In this document: in pieces, positions 16,612 through 25,375 of the stretch
Layout of the letters: every line of letters begins with the position of its first letter
Numbering within the stretch: position 1 is the stretch's first letter
From: Peribacillus simplex NBRC 15720 = DSM 1321
GTDB taxonomy: Bacteria > Bacillota > Bacilli > Bacillales > DSM-1321
Assembly (NCBI RefSeq): GCF_002243645.1
Contig: NZ_CP017704.1
Location: 4,730,001 to 4,794,000 of the forward strand
DNA length: 64,000 nt
Direction: 5' to 3'
The notes under the pieces: generated by a model
The model's input: only the letters and a program-made list of their open reading frames with translations
Told to the model about the DNA's origin: nothing
The model's database searches: none
Made by a program: the position numbers and the translations under genes

Positions 16612-17499
16612 GTGAGAGCAATGAAAAATAGAAGAGGGAAGCTGAATAATAAAGCGAATCCGCCTCTTACCATACCTAAAATTGATTTCATAATGGAAGA
16701 ATTGAAAAAAGGTGAATTTCCTTTAACTGAACAAGATCCTGTACAACCAAACGTAAAGATTCATGAAAGAATCAACGAAGCTTCTCTTCAAATCAAAAAC
16801 ATCTTTCAAGATATATGTAAAGAAGGAAAAATACAGCTTGAAAAGATTGAATTGATTAAAGCGGAAGTAGCACCTGTCATTGCAGAAGCTGCAAGGAATC
16901 CTGATATTTATTACCTTTTCGAAGAGATGCAAGCAAATAACGAGTACACGTATAGGCATAATATCGGTGTCGGAATCATTGCCACTTATCTAGGGATGAA
17001 GCATGGTTTATCGAAAGAAAACCTTTCAGCCCTGACATTGGCAGCCACGCTGCATGACGTGGGTAAAACAAGGATTTCAGATAGTATATTGGAAAAACCG
17101 GGTAAACTGACTGCGGCAGAATATGAAGAAATGAAGCGCCATACCATTTATGGGTATGAATTACTTAAAAATATCCCTGGAATCTCACCATCGCTTGCAT
17201 TAACAGCCCTTCAGCACCATGAACGGGAAGATGGGCAAGGCTATCCACTTGGACTGAAGGGGAATGATATCCATCATCATTCGAAAATCGTCGCTATAGC
17301 CGACGTATTCCATGCGATGTCTTCAAGTCGTGTATATCATCAGGCCATGCCGTTTTATAAGGTGATTGAGCAAATGAACAGCGATATGTTCAGTAAATTC
17401 AATCCAGAAATCCTGCTGGAGTTTGTAAGCCGATTAATGTCCACTTTGGTCGGAAAAGAAGTCATGCTTACCAATGGACAATTGGCACGATCATCATGA
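16612..17499 (+). CDS. HD-GYP domain phosphohydrolase
   Basis: The product has about 295 residues, with a poorly conserved N-terminal 110 and an HD-GYP domain behind it. The metal site reads LHDVGK (His148-Asp149), preceded by HNIGVG and followed by HTIYGYELL, HHEREDGQGYP (GYP at 210-212). HD-GYP proteins commonly hydrolyse cyclic di-GMP or other cyclic dinucleotides; the substrate here is inferred. GTG 16612 is four bases from AGAGGG and ATG 16621 thirteen, so the start is uncertain by three codons. It has no sensory domain that I can name. Confidence 0.85.
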   Translation: MRAMKNRRGKLNNKANPPLTIPKIDFIMEELKKGEFPLTEQDPVQPNVKIHERINEASLQIKNIFQDICKEGKIQLEKIELIKAEVAPVIAEAARNPDIYYLFEEMQANNEYTYRHNIGVGIIATYLGMKHGLSKENLSALTLAATLHDVGKTRISDSILEKPGKLTAAEYEEMKRHTIYGYELLKNIPGISPSLALTALQHHEREDGQGYPLGLKGNDIHHHSKIVAIADVFHAMSSSRVYHQAMPFYKVIEQMNSDMFSKFNPEILLEFVSRLMSTLVGKEVMLTNGQLARSS

Positions 17500-17560
17500 T
17501 CAATCCATACGATCACCTTAAAGTTTTATTGAAAACGGCAAATCGAAAGAATCATCGGTG

Positions 17561-17600
17561 AATGAAAAAGAGCCCGATTATAAAAAATCGGGCTCTTCGT
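17561..17600 (-). terminator. Terminator of nsrR
   Basis: Read on the minus strand, AGAGCCCGATT and AATCGGGCTCT form a stem that is followed by TTTTTC. The nsrR stop codon lies within its upstream arm. Confidence 0.85.
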
Positions 17601-18042
17601 CATTCTGCTTTACCGAATCAAAATAGGCTTTGAGCATTACTTTATTTTCGCTAAAGTCTGCAATCGTATATTGATCAAGGACCTGTAGAAAAGCATCCAA
17701 GGCATTATTAAGGACAAATTTCAATGAACAAACGGGAGAAATCACACAGTTATCGTGATCTTTAAAACATTCCACTAGATAAAAATCTTCTTCGGTTCTC
17801 CGCACCAGTTCCCCTACATTTATTTCAGCGGGTGATTTTGCAAGCCGGAAACCGCCATTTCTTCCGCGTATCGTCTCAATATAGCCTAATTTACCTAGAT
17901 TATGAACAATCTTCATCAAATGATTTTTAGACAGTTGATATACTTCAGAAATCTCTTTAATATTTGATAATTTGCTTTGGTCGTGGGAAGCCAGGTAAAT
18001 CAACACTCTAAGTGAGTAATCGGAATAACTCGTCAACCTCAT
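17578..18042 (-). CDS. nsrR: Rrf2-family nitric-oxide-sensing repressor NsrR
   Basis: This 154-residue Rrf2 regulator has an N-terminal winged helix (RLTSYSDYSLRVLIYLA; recognition region LSKNHLMKIVHNLGKLGYI). Cys92, Cys99 and Cys105 (ECFKDHDNCVISPVCSL) match the three cysteines that bind the Fe-S cluster, and Asp8 is at the place of the fourth ligand in other NsrR proteins. The start is ATG 18042 with TGTGAGGCGAT upstream; nine extra codons open upstream are not needed. It is divergent from the flavohemoglobin gene, its classical target. NO destroys the cluster and releases repression. Confidence 0.9.
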   Translation of the reverse strand: MRLTSYSDYSLRVLIYLASHDQSKLSNIKEISEVYQLSKNHLMKIVHNLGKLGYIETIRGRNGGFRLAKSPAEINVGELVRRTEEDFYLVECFKDHDNCVISPVCSLKFVLNNALDAFLQVLDQYTIADFSENKVMLKAYFDSVKQNDEEPDFL

Positions 18043-18084
18043 GTTTATCGCCTCACATTCTATCCCCATTTGACTATATCATAA

Positions 18085-18105
18085 ATGTGAACATTTTATA
18101 AACAT
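18085..18105. promoter_or_regulatory. Possible NsrR operator near nsrR
   Basis: ATGT...ACAT ends enclose an AT-rich centre with TTTTATAA; it sits 43 bases before the nsrR start. NsrR sites in Bacillus are AT-rich dyads of this kind, but the match is loose. Confidence 0.35.
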
Positions 18106-18171
18106 GAAAACTTATTATTTGAAAAGATGTATGAAAAATATTGCTTTTAATGCATTTAAGTTCTAATATAA

Positions 18172-18192
18172 ACATGTATTTAAAATACTTGT
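18172..18192 (+). promoter_or_regulatory. Probable NsrR operator of hmp
   Basis: ATGTATTTAAAATACTTG (from 18174) is a near-dyad that resembles the Bacillus NsrR site ATGTATTTTAAATACAT, with arms ATGTATTT and AAATACTT. It lies 20-40 bases before the hmp start, where it could block transcription. Confidence 0.6.
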
Positions 18193-18212
18193 TTATGAAG
18201 AGAGGTTTAACT

Positions 18213-19421
18213 ATGCTATCCCAAAAAACTATCGATGTTATCAAATCAACCGTACCTGTATTAGAAGTGCATGGTACAACTATCACAACTGTATTCTATA
18301 AAAATCTTTTCGAAGCACATCCTGAATTATTAAATATTTTTAATCATGCCAATCAAAAAAAGGGGCGCCAGCAAAATGCACTTGCCAACACGGTTTTGGC
18401 TGCAGCTAAATATATAGATCAACTTGAAACGATAATACCTGCCGTAAAGCAAATAGCACAAAAACACAGAAGTCTTGGAGTTAAAGCCGAACATTATCCC
18501 ATTGTTGGAGAATATTTATTAGGTGCAATCAAGGAAGTGTTACAAGATGCAGCTACAGAAGAAATCCTCCAGGCTTGGGGTGAGGCCTATGGAGTCATAG
18601 CCGATGCTTTCATTAGCATCGAAAAGGAAATGTACGACCAAGCTTCCAATCAGGTCGGCGGATGGTCTGATTTCAAACGATTCACAGTCGTGGAAAAGGT
18701 ACGGGAAAGTGACGTAATCACTTCCTTTTATTTAAAGCCATCAAATGGAGATAAGGTTCCATCATTTCTTCCAGGACAATATATTACAGTTCGTATCGAG
18801 ATACCGGGTGAACGCTATTTATTCAACCGTCAGTATAGTTTGTCTGATGTTCCGGGAAAAGATTACTTCCGGATTTCCGTTAAAAAAGAAACGCCGGGAA
18901 CCTCTCCTGATGGAAGGGTTTCTAACTACTTGCATGAATCCATTCAGATGGGTGACAGTATAGACGTAACGGCTCCTGCAGGTGATTTCACCATCGATTT
19001 GGAAAAACGGACACCGGCGGTATTCTTGAGCGGAGGCGTTGGCATAACGCCTTTCATGAGTATGGTTCATGCGGTAGCTGAACAAACACCCGAGCGTGAT
19101 GTCCAATTCGTTCATGCGTCCGATAATGGCAATTTACAGCCGTTCAGAATGGAACTGACAGAACTAACGCACAAGCTTGCCAGCTATCATTTATCTTTTG
19201 TCTTTAAAAATCCGAGTGAGGATGATAAGAACCTGCCGAATTTTGAAAAGGAAGGGTATATCGATAAAGAATTATTGAGCAGTTTTGTTAAACCTGAAGC
19301 TGATTATTATGTGTGTGGCCCTGTTCCTTTCATGAAGGCCATTATTACTTACCTGAAAGAATTGGGGATAGATACGGATAAAATTCACTATGAGTTCTTC
19401 GGCCCAGCCATGGCATTATAA
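18213..19421 (+). CDS. hmp: Flavohemoglobin, nitric oxide dioxygenase
   Basis: The 402-residue enzyme turns NO plus O2 into nitrate using NAD(P)H. It has an N-terminal globin domain (residues 1-140, proximal His85 in AQKHRSLG), an FAD domain (about 150-260, with RQYSLSD) and an NAD domain (about 265-400, with [13 protein letters not shown] and [10 protein letters not shown]). ATG 18213 has AGAGAGG seven bases upstream; an open stretch back to 18141 is not used. It is divergent from nsrR, with an operator-like dyad between, so induction by nitric oxide is expected. Confidence 0.95.
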   Translation: MLSQKTIDVIKSTVPVLEVHGTTITTVFYKNLFEAHPELLNIFNHANQKKGRQQNALANTVLAAAKYIDQLETIIPAVKQIAQKHRSLGVKAEHYPIVGEYLLGAIKEVLQDAATEEILQAWGEAYGVIADAFISIEKEMYDQASNQVGGWSDFKRFTVVEKVRESDVITSFYLKPSNGDKVPSFLPGQYITVRIEIPGERYLFNRQYSLSDVPGKDYFRISVKKETPGTSPDGRVSNYLHESIQMGDSIDVTAPAGDFTIDLEKRTPAVFLSGGVGITPFMSMVHAVAEQTPERDVQFVHASDNGNLQPFRMELTELTHKLASYHLSFVFKNPSEDDKNLPNFEKEGYIDKELLSSFVKPEADYYVCGPVPFMKAIITYLKELGIDTDKIHYEFFGPAMAL

Positions 19422-19445
19422 GGTTCATTCATCGTAGGAATGTTA

Positions 19446-19474
19446 TTGACATCAAGCAGATAATTTTGCATACT
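19446..19474 (+). promoter_or_regulatory. SigmaA promoter of proBA
   Basis: TTGACA (19446-19451) and CATACT (19469-19474) with 17 bases between. Transcription would start just before the T-box leader. Confidence 0.6.
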
Positions 19475-19484
19475 ATATTAAAAC

Positions 19485-19725
19485 AATGAACGTTGAGAGA
19501 AGATTAGTATGCGAGAATCACTGTGACAGAGAGCGGCGTCAATTGCTGGAAGGCCCGCGACAGGAAAGCGCAGAACCTGCTTCTTGAGTCCTATGCAAAA
19601 CATAGGCGCAAATCCTGGCGTTATCAGGCAAAGTGGAATGCATGAACTTGCATTCAATGAAGGTGGTACCACGGAGAGCAGCCCTTTTCGTCCTTATTTC
19701 GAGGATGAAAAGGGCTTTTTTTCAT
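19485..19725 (+). promoter_or_regulatory. T-box riboswitch, proline specifier
   Basis: The leader ends with the conserved T-box sequence AAGGTGGTACCACGG (about 19659-19673) and then a terminator (19680-19722). Upstream, AGAGAG and the GGAAGGCCCGC region fit stem I with its AG bulge and distal loop. The specifier region reads CAGAACCTGC, with CCT at 19576-19578, a proline codon, in keeping with the downstream proBA genes. Uncharged tRNA-Pro is expected to stabilise the antiterminator and switch on proline synthesis. The exact folding was done by eye. Confidence 0.9.
19680..19722 (+). terminator. T-box terminator
   Basis: AGCCCTTTTCGTCCT pairs with AGGATGAAAAGGGCT around TATTTCG, and T7 follows. 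It competes with the antiterminator formed by the T-box sequence. Confidence 0.9.
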
Positions 19726-19755
19726 GTCTTAGATATTTATTGGAGGAAGTAATCG

Positions 19756-20844
19756 ATGGAAAAGAAACGTATCGTTGTAAAGATAGGAAGTAGTTCTTTG
19801 ACCAACACACAAGGTGAAATCGACCAAAGTAAATTTTCCGATCATATCCAGGCAGTGGCAGCATTAAGGAAAGCGGGACATGAAGTTGTCCTTGTTTCAT
19901 CAGGTGCTGTAGCGACAGGTTTTCGCAAGCTCGGCTACCCTACGAGACCTGTCACACTCAAAGGAAAACAAGCTGCTGCAGCTGTAGGGCAAAGTCTATT
20001 GATTCAATCATATATGGAACAATTAGGGCACTTTGGAATCGTTCCGGCGCAGATTTTATTAACAAGGAAAGATTTCTCGAAAAAAGATAGATATAAAAAT
20101 GCATATGCGACATTGATGGAATTGCTTGAACGCGGCATCCTTCCGATTATAAATGAAAATGATACAGTATCGGTCGAGGAGTTGACTTTTGGTGATAATG
20201 ATATGCTATCCGCCTTAGTAAGCGGTTTAGTCCACGCCACCAACTTGATCATATTAACGGACATTAATGGGCTCTATGATTCCAATCCACAGACAAATCC
20301 AGGGGCGAAACGATTTGAAAAGTTATCCGAAGTAACGGCGGATTTATTGCAAATGGCAGAAGGCGCAGGATCTAATGTCGGAACCGGGGGTATGAAATCG
20401 AAGCTGATTGCAGCGCAAACTGCATTGTCTCTTGGGGTGAAAGTATTCATCGGATCAGGTTTTGGGAGCGATAAACTTCTAACAATCCTTGAAGGCAATG
20501 GTGATGGCACGTATATTGGGAATGATGTCATGACGACAGTAACGAAAAACAAACAATGGATATCCCTTCACTCACAAGTATCTGGGAAAATTTTCGTTGA
20601 TGAAGGTGCCGAAAGGGCTTTAGTTTCTAATGGCAGCAGTCTGCTGCCAGCTGGAATTTATGAAATTAAAGGAGTCTTCAATAAGGGGGATGTTGTCGAA
20701 GTCTTTGGTGCAAATGGATTATTGGGGCGGGGTGAGGTCCTTTATTCCGACGAAGAATTAAAACAGGCGATGGGAAAGAGGACATCCGAGCTTGTGATCA
20801 CTTCCATAGAAGTGATCCATCGCGATAAATGGGTGAAAGCATAG
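19756..20844 (+). CDS. proB: Glutamate 5-kinase
   Basis: This enzyme phosphorylates glutamate to glutamyl 5-phosphate, the first step of proline synthesis. The 362-residue product has the amino-acid kinase domain (about 1-260; VVKIGSSSL at the start, NENDTVSVEE, GTGGMKSKL) and a C-terminal PUA domain (about 275-355, with SSLLPAGIYEIKG), the usual full-length form. ATG 19756 follows TTGGAGGAAG. It lies 30 bases after the T-box terminator, with proA just downstream. Confidence 0.95.
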   Translation: MEKKRIVVKIGSSSLTNTQGEIDQSKFSDHIQAVAALRKAGHEVVLVSSGAVATGFRKLGYPTRPVTLKGKQAAAAVGQSLLIQSYMEQLGHFGIVPAQILLTRKDFSKKDRYKNAYATLMELLERGILPIINENDTVSVEELTFGDNDMLSALVSGLVHATNLIILTDINGLYDSNPQTNPGAKRFEKLSEVTADLLQMAEGAGSNVGTGGMKSKLIAAQTALSLGVKVFIGSGFGSDKLLTILEGNGDGTYIGNDVMTTVTKNKQWISLHSQVSGKIFVDEGAERALVSNGSSLLPAGIYEIKGVFNKGDVVEVFGANGLLGRGEVLYSDEELKQAMGKRTSELVITSIEVIHRDKWVKA

Positions 20845-20882
20845 ATAATCAATATTAGAGAAAGAAAAGGGGGCATTTGGAA

Positions 20883-22130
20883 ATGAGTGAAGTGACGGCG
20901 AAAGGAAAGGCAGCCAAAAAAGCCAGTTATCAGCTAATCGGATTGACGACGGAAAAGAAGAATGAGGCACTTGGAAAAATTGCTAAGCAACTTATTATCG
21001 ATAAAGATTTTTTGATAAAAGAAAACCAAAAGGATCTGGAAGAAGGCAGGATAAAAGGCTACAGTGAGTCTACATTAGATCGGATTATGTTAAATGTTAA
21101 CCGTATTGATGACATGGCAGCGGCAATTATGCTTTTGATCGATTTAAATGATCCGATTGGGGAACAATTGGAGACGATCGAAAAAGAGAATGGTTTATTG
21201 ATTAAAAAGTTACGGGTGCCGATCGGGGTAATAGGGATGATTTATGAAGCCAGGCCGAACGTGACCATTGATGCAGCTACATTGTCCTTGAAAACGGGGA
21301 ATGCCGTCCTATTAAGAGGCAGCTCGTCAGCCAAATACTCCAATATGGCACTAGTCTCCTCCATTCATAAAGCATTGGAGAATACGGAGATTCCTGTAGA
21401 AGCAGTTCAGTTGATCGAGGATACGAGTCGTGAAACCGCTAAGGAACTTTTTCACCTTAATGAGTATTTAGATGTGTTGATTCCTCGCGGTGGAAAGAAT
21501 TTAATTGAAACTGTTATTAAGGAGTCAACTGTTCCCGTCCTTGAAACAGGAGCAGGCAATTGCCATATCTTCATCGATCAGACCGCAGATATCACGATGG
21601 TCGAGAAAATTGTCTTAAACGGTAAAACTCAGCGTCCATCCGTATGCAATGCTATCGAGGGGCTTCTAATTCATGAAAAATGGTTTGAAGAAAATGGAGT
21701 GAGAATTTTGGAACTCCTGGACGAAAAGGGTATTGAAGTATATGGAGATGAAGCGGTTTGCAGCGCCTTTCCGAGAGCGAAAACGGCTACGGAGGAAGAT
21801 TGGTCAACTGAGTATCTGGCTTTAAAAATCAGCGTGAAAACTGTAAAAGGTGTATTCGATGCGATTGAACACATTAACCGATACGGTACCAAGCATTCTG
21901 AAGCAATCCTAACGAGGGATGAACAAAACGCTTCCGCATTTTTGAATAAAGTAGATGCCGCAGCAGTTTATCACAATGCTTCCACCCGTTTTACCGACGG
22001 CTTTGAATTCGGTTATGGAGCAGAAATCGGCATTTCCACACAAAAGCTGCATGCACGTGGACCAATGGGTTTACCGGCCTTAACATCAAGCAAGTACTTC
22101 ATTTATGGCCAGGGGCAAATCCGGGAGTGA
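20883..22130 (+). CDS. proA: Gamma-glutamyl phosphate reductase
   Basis: This NADPH-dependent enzyme reduces glutamyl 5-phosphate to glutamate semialdehyde, the second step of proline synthesis. The 415-residue product has catalytic Cys255 in [10 protein letters not shown], plus [12 protein letters not shown] and [24 protein letters not shown] family blocks. ATG 20883 has GGGGG nine bases upstream; a TTG two codons earlier is less well placed. It lies 38 bases after proB in the same T-box operon. Confidence 0.95.
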   Translation: MSEVTAKGKAAKKASYQLIGLTTEKKNEALGKIAKQLIIDKDFLIKENQKDLEEGRIKGYSESTLDRIMLNVNRIDDMAAAIMLLIDLNDPIGEQLETIEKENGLLIKKLRVPIGVIGMIYEARPNVTIDAATLSLKTGNAVLLRGSSSAKYSNMALVSSIHKALENTEIPVEAVQLIEDTSRETAKELFHLNEYLDVLIPRGGKNLIETVIKESTVPVLETGAGNCHIFIDQTADITMVEKIVLNGKTQRPSVCNAIEGLLIHEKWFEENGVRILELLDEKGIEVYGDEAVCSAFPRAKTATEEDWSTEYLALKISVKTVKGVFDAIEHINRYGTKHSEAILTRDEQNASAFLNKVDAAAVYHNASTRFTDGFEFGYGAEIGISTQKLHARGPMGLPALTSSKYFIYGQGQIRE

Positions 22131-22151
22131 AATTCATTTCTTTCATGGAAG

Positions 22152-22176
22152 GTTATTAAAACTCATTTAAGGGTAT
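22152..22176 (+). promoter_or_regulatory. Probable sigmaB promoter
   Basis: GTTATT (22152-22157), 13 bases, then GGGTAT (22171-22176) resembles the general stress promoter GTTTAA-N13/14-GGGTAT. It lies 35 bases before a gene of the general stress protein 17M family, which fits. Confidence 0.6.
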
Positions 22177-22210
22177 TGTATATTACATTACTTTTAAAGG
22201 AGCAGATACC

Positions 22211-22645
22211 ATGGACAAGAGGTTTATAGCAATATATGAAAATGAAAATGAAGCGACTTCAGCAGTCAAAAATTTAAAGGAACAAGGATATACATCCGAT
22301 CAAATATCAATAGTGGCGAAAAACATTGATAAATTACCCAATGAAGCCGAGGAAGTCAGCCCGGCAAAGACTGATGGATTAGTAGCTGGGGCAGCAGCGG
22401 GTGGAGCTGTCGGATTGACGGGCCTGCTTATTGGTATGAGTGCATTAGCCATACCAGGAATTGGTCCGATATTGGCAGCAGGACCAATTTTCGCCACTTT
22501 TGGCGGAGCCGCAGCCGGGGTAGCATCGGAAGCAGGCGGATTGAGAAAGCCATTATTGGGTATTGGAGTGGAGGAAGCCGAAGTCGATCAATATGTGGAG
22601 GATATTAAAGAAGGGAAAATCCTTGTCATCGCCGATCCTCTATAA
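22211..22645 (+). CDS. General stress protein 17M / YflT-family protein
   Basis: The 144-residue product begins with a small alpha/beta domain (KRFIAIYENENEATSAVKNLKEQGY, split here at residues 3-15 and 16-27 of the same block) of the YflT family and continues with a glycine/alanine-rich hydrophobic stretch (GLVAGAAAGGAVGLTGLLIG) that may insert into or lie on the membrane. The family contains B. subtilis general stress protein 17M, controlled by sigmaB. A sigmaB-like promoter is present just upstream. Its molecular role is unknown. ATG 22211 follows AAAGGAGCAGATACC. Confidence 0.8.
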   Translation: MDKRFIAIYENENEATSAVKNLKEQGYTSDQISIVAKNIDKLPNEAEEVSPAKTDGLVAGAAAGGAVGLTGLLIGMSALAIPGIGPILAAGPIFATFGGAAAGVASEAGGLRKPLLGIGVEEAEVDQYVEDIKEGKILVIADPL

Positions 22646-22736
22646 GTTCGTAAGTAAAACCACCTTGAATGAACAGATTTACGAAGTTTGACAACTGAGC
22701 TCAATGCCCACAAAAACTCAAAATTAATATTTTTTG

Positions 22737-22772
22737 AAAAACCCCGTTCAGGATTTCTTGAACGGGGTTAAT
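22737..22772. terminator. Hairpin after the stress gene
   Basis: AAACCCCGTTCA pairs with TGAACGGGGTTT-like sequence around GGATTTCT. T-runs are weak on the plus side and better on the minus side, so its direction is unclear. Confidence 0.6.
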
Positions 22773-22882
22773 ATGTTTGTAGACTAATTTTATTGTCAGT
22801 AACTATAAAATCAAAAGGAATTCCACATTTGTATGAAGAATAAATGGAATATAGTCCTATTAGCGAGAAAGGAAGGGGAATT

Positions 22883-23018
22883 ATGGAAAATAAAATAAAT
22901 GATGATGCCACTTTAAGAAATTAAAGAGGATTTTATTCATGATGATTTTTACCTTAAGAATCATTATACTGATGTTAATGTTATAAAGCGTATTCTAGTG
23001 AGGAAAAGCAAGTTTTAA
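22883..23018 (+). pseudogene. Small reading frame with a one-base frame break
   Basis: ATG 22883 has a very good ribosome site (GGAAGGGGAATT) but the frame stops after 13 codons (MENKINDDATLRN). Removing one base near 22915 joins it to EIKEDFIHDDFYLKNHYTDV and further to LVRKSKF, giving about 44 residues. No family recognised. It could be a decayed gene, a base-call error or chance. Confidence 0.35.
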
Positions 23019-23109
23019 TGAGTTGAATGACTATTCTTTATTGTGATATGTAGGTACCAACCGAAATCGTTGGGTTTTAAATGAAAAGTGAAAAGGCTGT
23101 TTATTGATG

Positions 23110-23137
23110 AAAAAACCCACGATAACAGGGTTTTTTA
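23110..23137 (+). terminator. Weak terminator-like hairpin
   Basis: AAAAAACCC and GGGTTTTTT arms with an ACGATAACA loop, followed by ATTTTTC; only three G-C pairs. Confidence 0.4.
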
Positions 23138-23257
23138 TTTTTCAAAGTCATTTTATAAAGTGAAATATGTATTATCTAAATGACTAGGGCTAGAATAACA
23201 GGTTGCTTGAGTTTATGTCCAATAAAACAAAATGATTTTACGTTGGAGGTGGATGTA

Positions 23258-25189
23258 TTGATAAAAATAAAACTCGTTGTTCCTCGAAAAGGGTATATAA
23301 CGGATGCTTTTGAAAGATTTGAGGAATTCAACCAATTGGAAGAAGCGGAAAATAATGATGATGGTTCAGTGAAGTTTGTGTTAGAGGAGGTAGTTGTGGA
23401 TGCTGATCAGATTGTGAAGCTGAAGCTTGATGCTGATGTAGTCATCTCACGGGGATTAATCACGAAGCTTTTAAAAGAATGCAATGAATTAATTCCTATC
23501 GTTGATATACCTGTACAAGGTATAGATCTCATTCGTTGTCTGTATGATTGCAAGGCACGTTTTGGCAGTAAAAAAGTGGCCGTTATTGGAGCGTTAAATA
23601 TGATTTATGGCGTGGAAAACCTTTCTGATATCGTTGATTTGCCAATTCAGTCCTATATATTAAATGATATCGAGTCCTCCGCCAGTTTAGTAGATTTAGC
23701 GGTCAGTGATGGCTGTGAGGTGGTGCTAAGTGGTTTAAGTACATGTAAATATGCTGAAGAGATAGGATTGGGAGCCATTCTCGTTAATACTGGAAAGGAA
23801 TCATTTCGGCAGGCGTTGATCGAGGCGAAAAGAGTAGCTCTTGTCAGTAGAAGGGAACAGGAGAAGACCAAGCGCTATCAAACGATTCTTAATTATGCCT
23901 ATGAAGGAGTTATTGCTATAGATTTAAAAGGGCAAATATCTGTATTTAATACGGCGGCACAGGAGATATTATCCATTTCCAAGGGGAGCTTAATTGGAAA
24001 TTCTATATACGAAATAATAAAGCATGGAAAATTTCGTGATATGCTGTTAAGTGACGATGAATACGAAAAAGATATTGTTGCTTACCAATCTATTCAATTA
24101 TCGGTAAAAAAAGTTGGAATATTTTTAAAAGGTAAAAAAGTGGGGGATATGGTTGCCTTTCAAGATGTTACACGCATTCAGGAGATGGAAGGGAAATTCT
24201 ATCGGAAGTTACATTTACGCGGACATGTGGCTAAGTACACATTTGATGATATATTGTATCGGGGTCCCGAAATTAAGCGGACGATTGAAACAGCTCAACA
24301 TTATAGTGAAGTAGATTCAAACATTCTTATAATTGGAGAAACGGGAACGGGCAAGGAAATATTTGCCCAAAGCATACATAATCATAGCAGCCGGAAAAAT
24401 AAACCGTTTGTGGCCATTAATTGCGCGGCGCTTCCCGAAAATTTATTGGAAAGTGAGCTCTTCGGATATGCAGAAGGAGCTTTCACGGGGGCTATGAAAG
24501 GCGGAAAGCAAGGATTTTTTGAACTTGCTCATAGAGGTACCATCTTTTTGGATGAAATAGGAGAAATTTCCCCAAAAATGCAAAGCCGCCTGCTTCGTGT
24601 CCTCCAAGAGCGGGAAATTATGCGCATTGGCGATGATAAGGTAATTCCGGTTGATGTGAGAATTGTGTCGGCAACGAACAAAGACCTCATGCAAATGGTC
24701 AAAAGTAATGACTTTCGCGAGGATCTGTATTATCGCTTGAGTGTACTGGACCTTGTATTGCCTCCACTTCGGGAACGCAGGGAGGATATTCCGTTATTGG
24801 TGAATGCTTTTATTCAGAAAGTTCACTCGGATCAAAAACAAATTAAGATTACGGATGCTGCCAAGAAAAAGCTGAGTGAAGAGAATTGGGAAGGGAATAT
24901 TCGCCAATTGCAAAATTTTTGTGAGCGATTAAGCGTTCTATATAAAGACAAATTAATTGATGTGTACGATATCGAAATGTTTTTTCCGAATAAGAGTAAA
25001 AAGAAAATAGTGTTGAAACAAGAGGAAGAAAGCGGGATATCGCCTGGGATACATTTATCCGAGCGTGAAAGAATTGTTCAAACGTTAATAAGGGTTAATT
25101 ATAATAAGGGAAAAGCTGCCTCTGAGTTAGGGATGAGTCGCACGACTTTATGGAGAAAGATGAAAAATTTACATATTGAAACAAATTGA
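23258..25189 (+). CDS. Sigma-54-dependent activator with PrpR-type sensor, PAS, AAA+ and Fis-type HTH
   Basis: The 643-residue product opens sigma-54 promoters. Order: PrpR_N-like sensor (about 1-190), PAS-like domain (about 200-310, ILNYAYEGVIAIDLKG), AAA+ domain (about 330-560) and a C-terminal Fis-type helix-turn-helix (KGKAASELGMSRTTLWRKM). Walker A is GETGTGKE (360-367), the sigma-54 contact loop GAFTGA is at 407-412, and FLDEIGE is Walker B. TTG 23258 is the start, after TTGGAGGTGGATGTA; 26 codons open upstream are not used. PrpR_N domains sense small metabolites such as methylcitrate in PrpR; the ligand here is unknown. Four phased repeats and a -24/-12 promoter follow directly, so it very likely controls 25376-35299. 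Confidence 0.9.
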   Translation: MIKIKLVVPRKGYITDAFERFEEFNQLEEAENNDDGSVKFVLEEVVVDADQIVKLKLDADVVISRGLITKLLKECNELIPIVDIPVQGIDLIRCLYDCKARFGSKKVAVIGALNMIYGVENLSDIVDLPIQSYILNDIESSASLVDLAVSDGCEVVLSGLSTCKYAEEIGLGAILVNTGKESFRQALIEAKRVALVSRREQEKTKRYQTILNYAYEGVIAIDLKGQISVFNTAAQEILSISKGSLIGNSIYEIIKHGKFRDMLLSDDEYEKDIVAYQSIQLSVKKVGIFLKGKKVGDMVAFQDVTRIQEMEGKFYRKLHLRGHVAKYTFDDILYRGPEIKRTIETAQHYSEVDSNILIIGETGTGKEIFAQSIHNHSSRKNKPFVAINCAALPENLLESELFGYAEGAFTGAMKGGKQGFFELAHRGTIFLDEIGEISPKMQSRLLRVLQEREIMRIGDDKVIPVDVRIVSATNKDLMQMVKSNDFREDLYYRLSVLDLVLPPLRERREDIPLLVNAFIQKVHSDQKQIKITDAAKKKLSEENWEGNIRQLQNFCERLSVLYKDKLIDVYDIEMFFPNKSKKKIVLKQEEESGISPGIHLSERERIVQTLIRVNYNKGKAASELGMSRTTLWRKMKNLHIETN

Positions 25190-25273
25190 AACATAATGAA
25201 ACAAATTAATTCGTTTTGAAACAATGTGTTAACTTCATTTATGTCTTGATTAAGAACGAAAAGGCTTGTTTCA
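25177..25273 (+). promoter_or_regulatory. Phased TGAAACA repeats, candidate enhancer (UAS)
   Basis: TGAAACA occurs at 25177, 25187, 25197 and 25217, and its inverse TGTTTCA at 25267. The direct copies are 10, 10 and 20 bases apart, which puts them on one face of the helix. The first two overlap the last codons and stop of the activator gene. The -24 element begins at 25298, so the repeats lie about 80-120 bases upstream of it, the normal range for a sigma-54 activator site. Confidence 0.75.
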
Positions 25274-25297
25274 TGGATAATACTGATGTTTTTTATG

Positions 25298-25315
25298 TTG
25301 GCACAATAATTGTAT
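25298..25315 (+). promoter_or_regulatory. Sigma-54 promoter of the Rieske/amino-acid cluster
   Basis: TTGGCACAATAATTGTAT matches the consensus TTGGCAC-N5-TTGCW, with GG and TTG at the correct spacing; only the C of TTGC is changed. It lies 61 bases before the first gene of the cluster. Confidence 0.88.
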
Positions 25316-25375
25316 ATATACAATGGAGTAGGAAAGATTTTTCCTTCAAGGTTAACATGAAAGGTTGGTGGGAAT

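Larger units (their letters stand above)
22646..23257. other. Gene-poor stretch
   Basis: About 600 bases hold a hairpin (22737-22772), a broken small reading frame (22883-23018), a weak AAAAAACCC/GGGTTTTTT hairpin at 23110-23137 and the ribosome site of the sigma-54 activator. I see no other gene. It marks the change from core genes to the catabolic island. Confidence 0.6.

Noticed and set aside
19478..19793. Short frames on both strands across the T-box leader
   Set aside because: The sequence is fully explained by the structured RNA leader.
25177..25223. TGAAACA repeats as CRISPR or mobile element repeats
   Set aside because: Seven-base units at 10-base spacing with no spacers; position and phasing fit an activator site.
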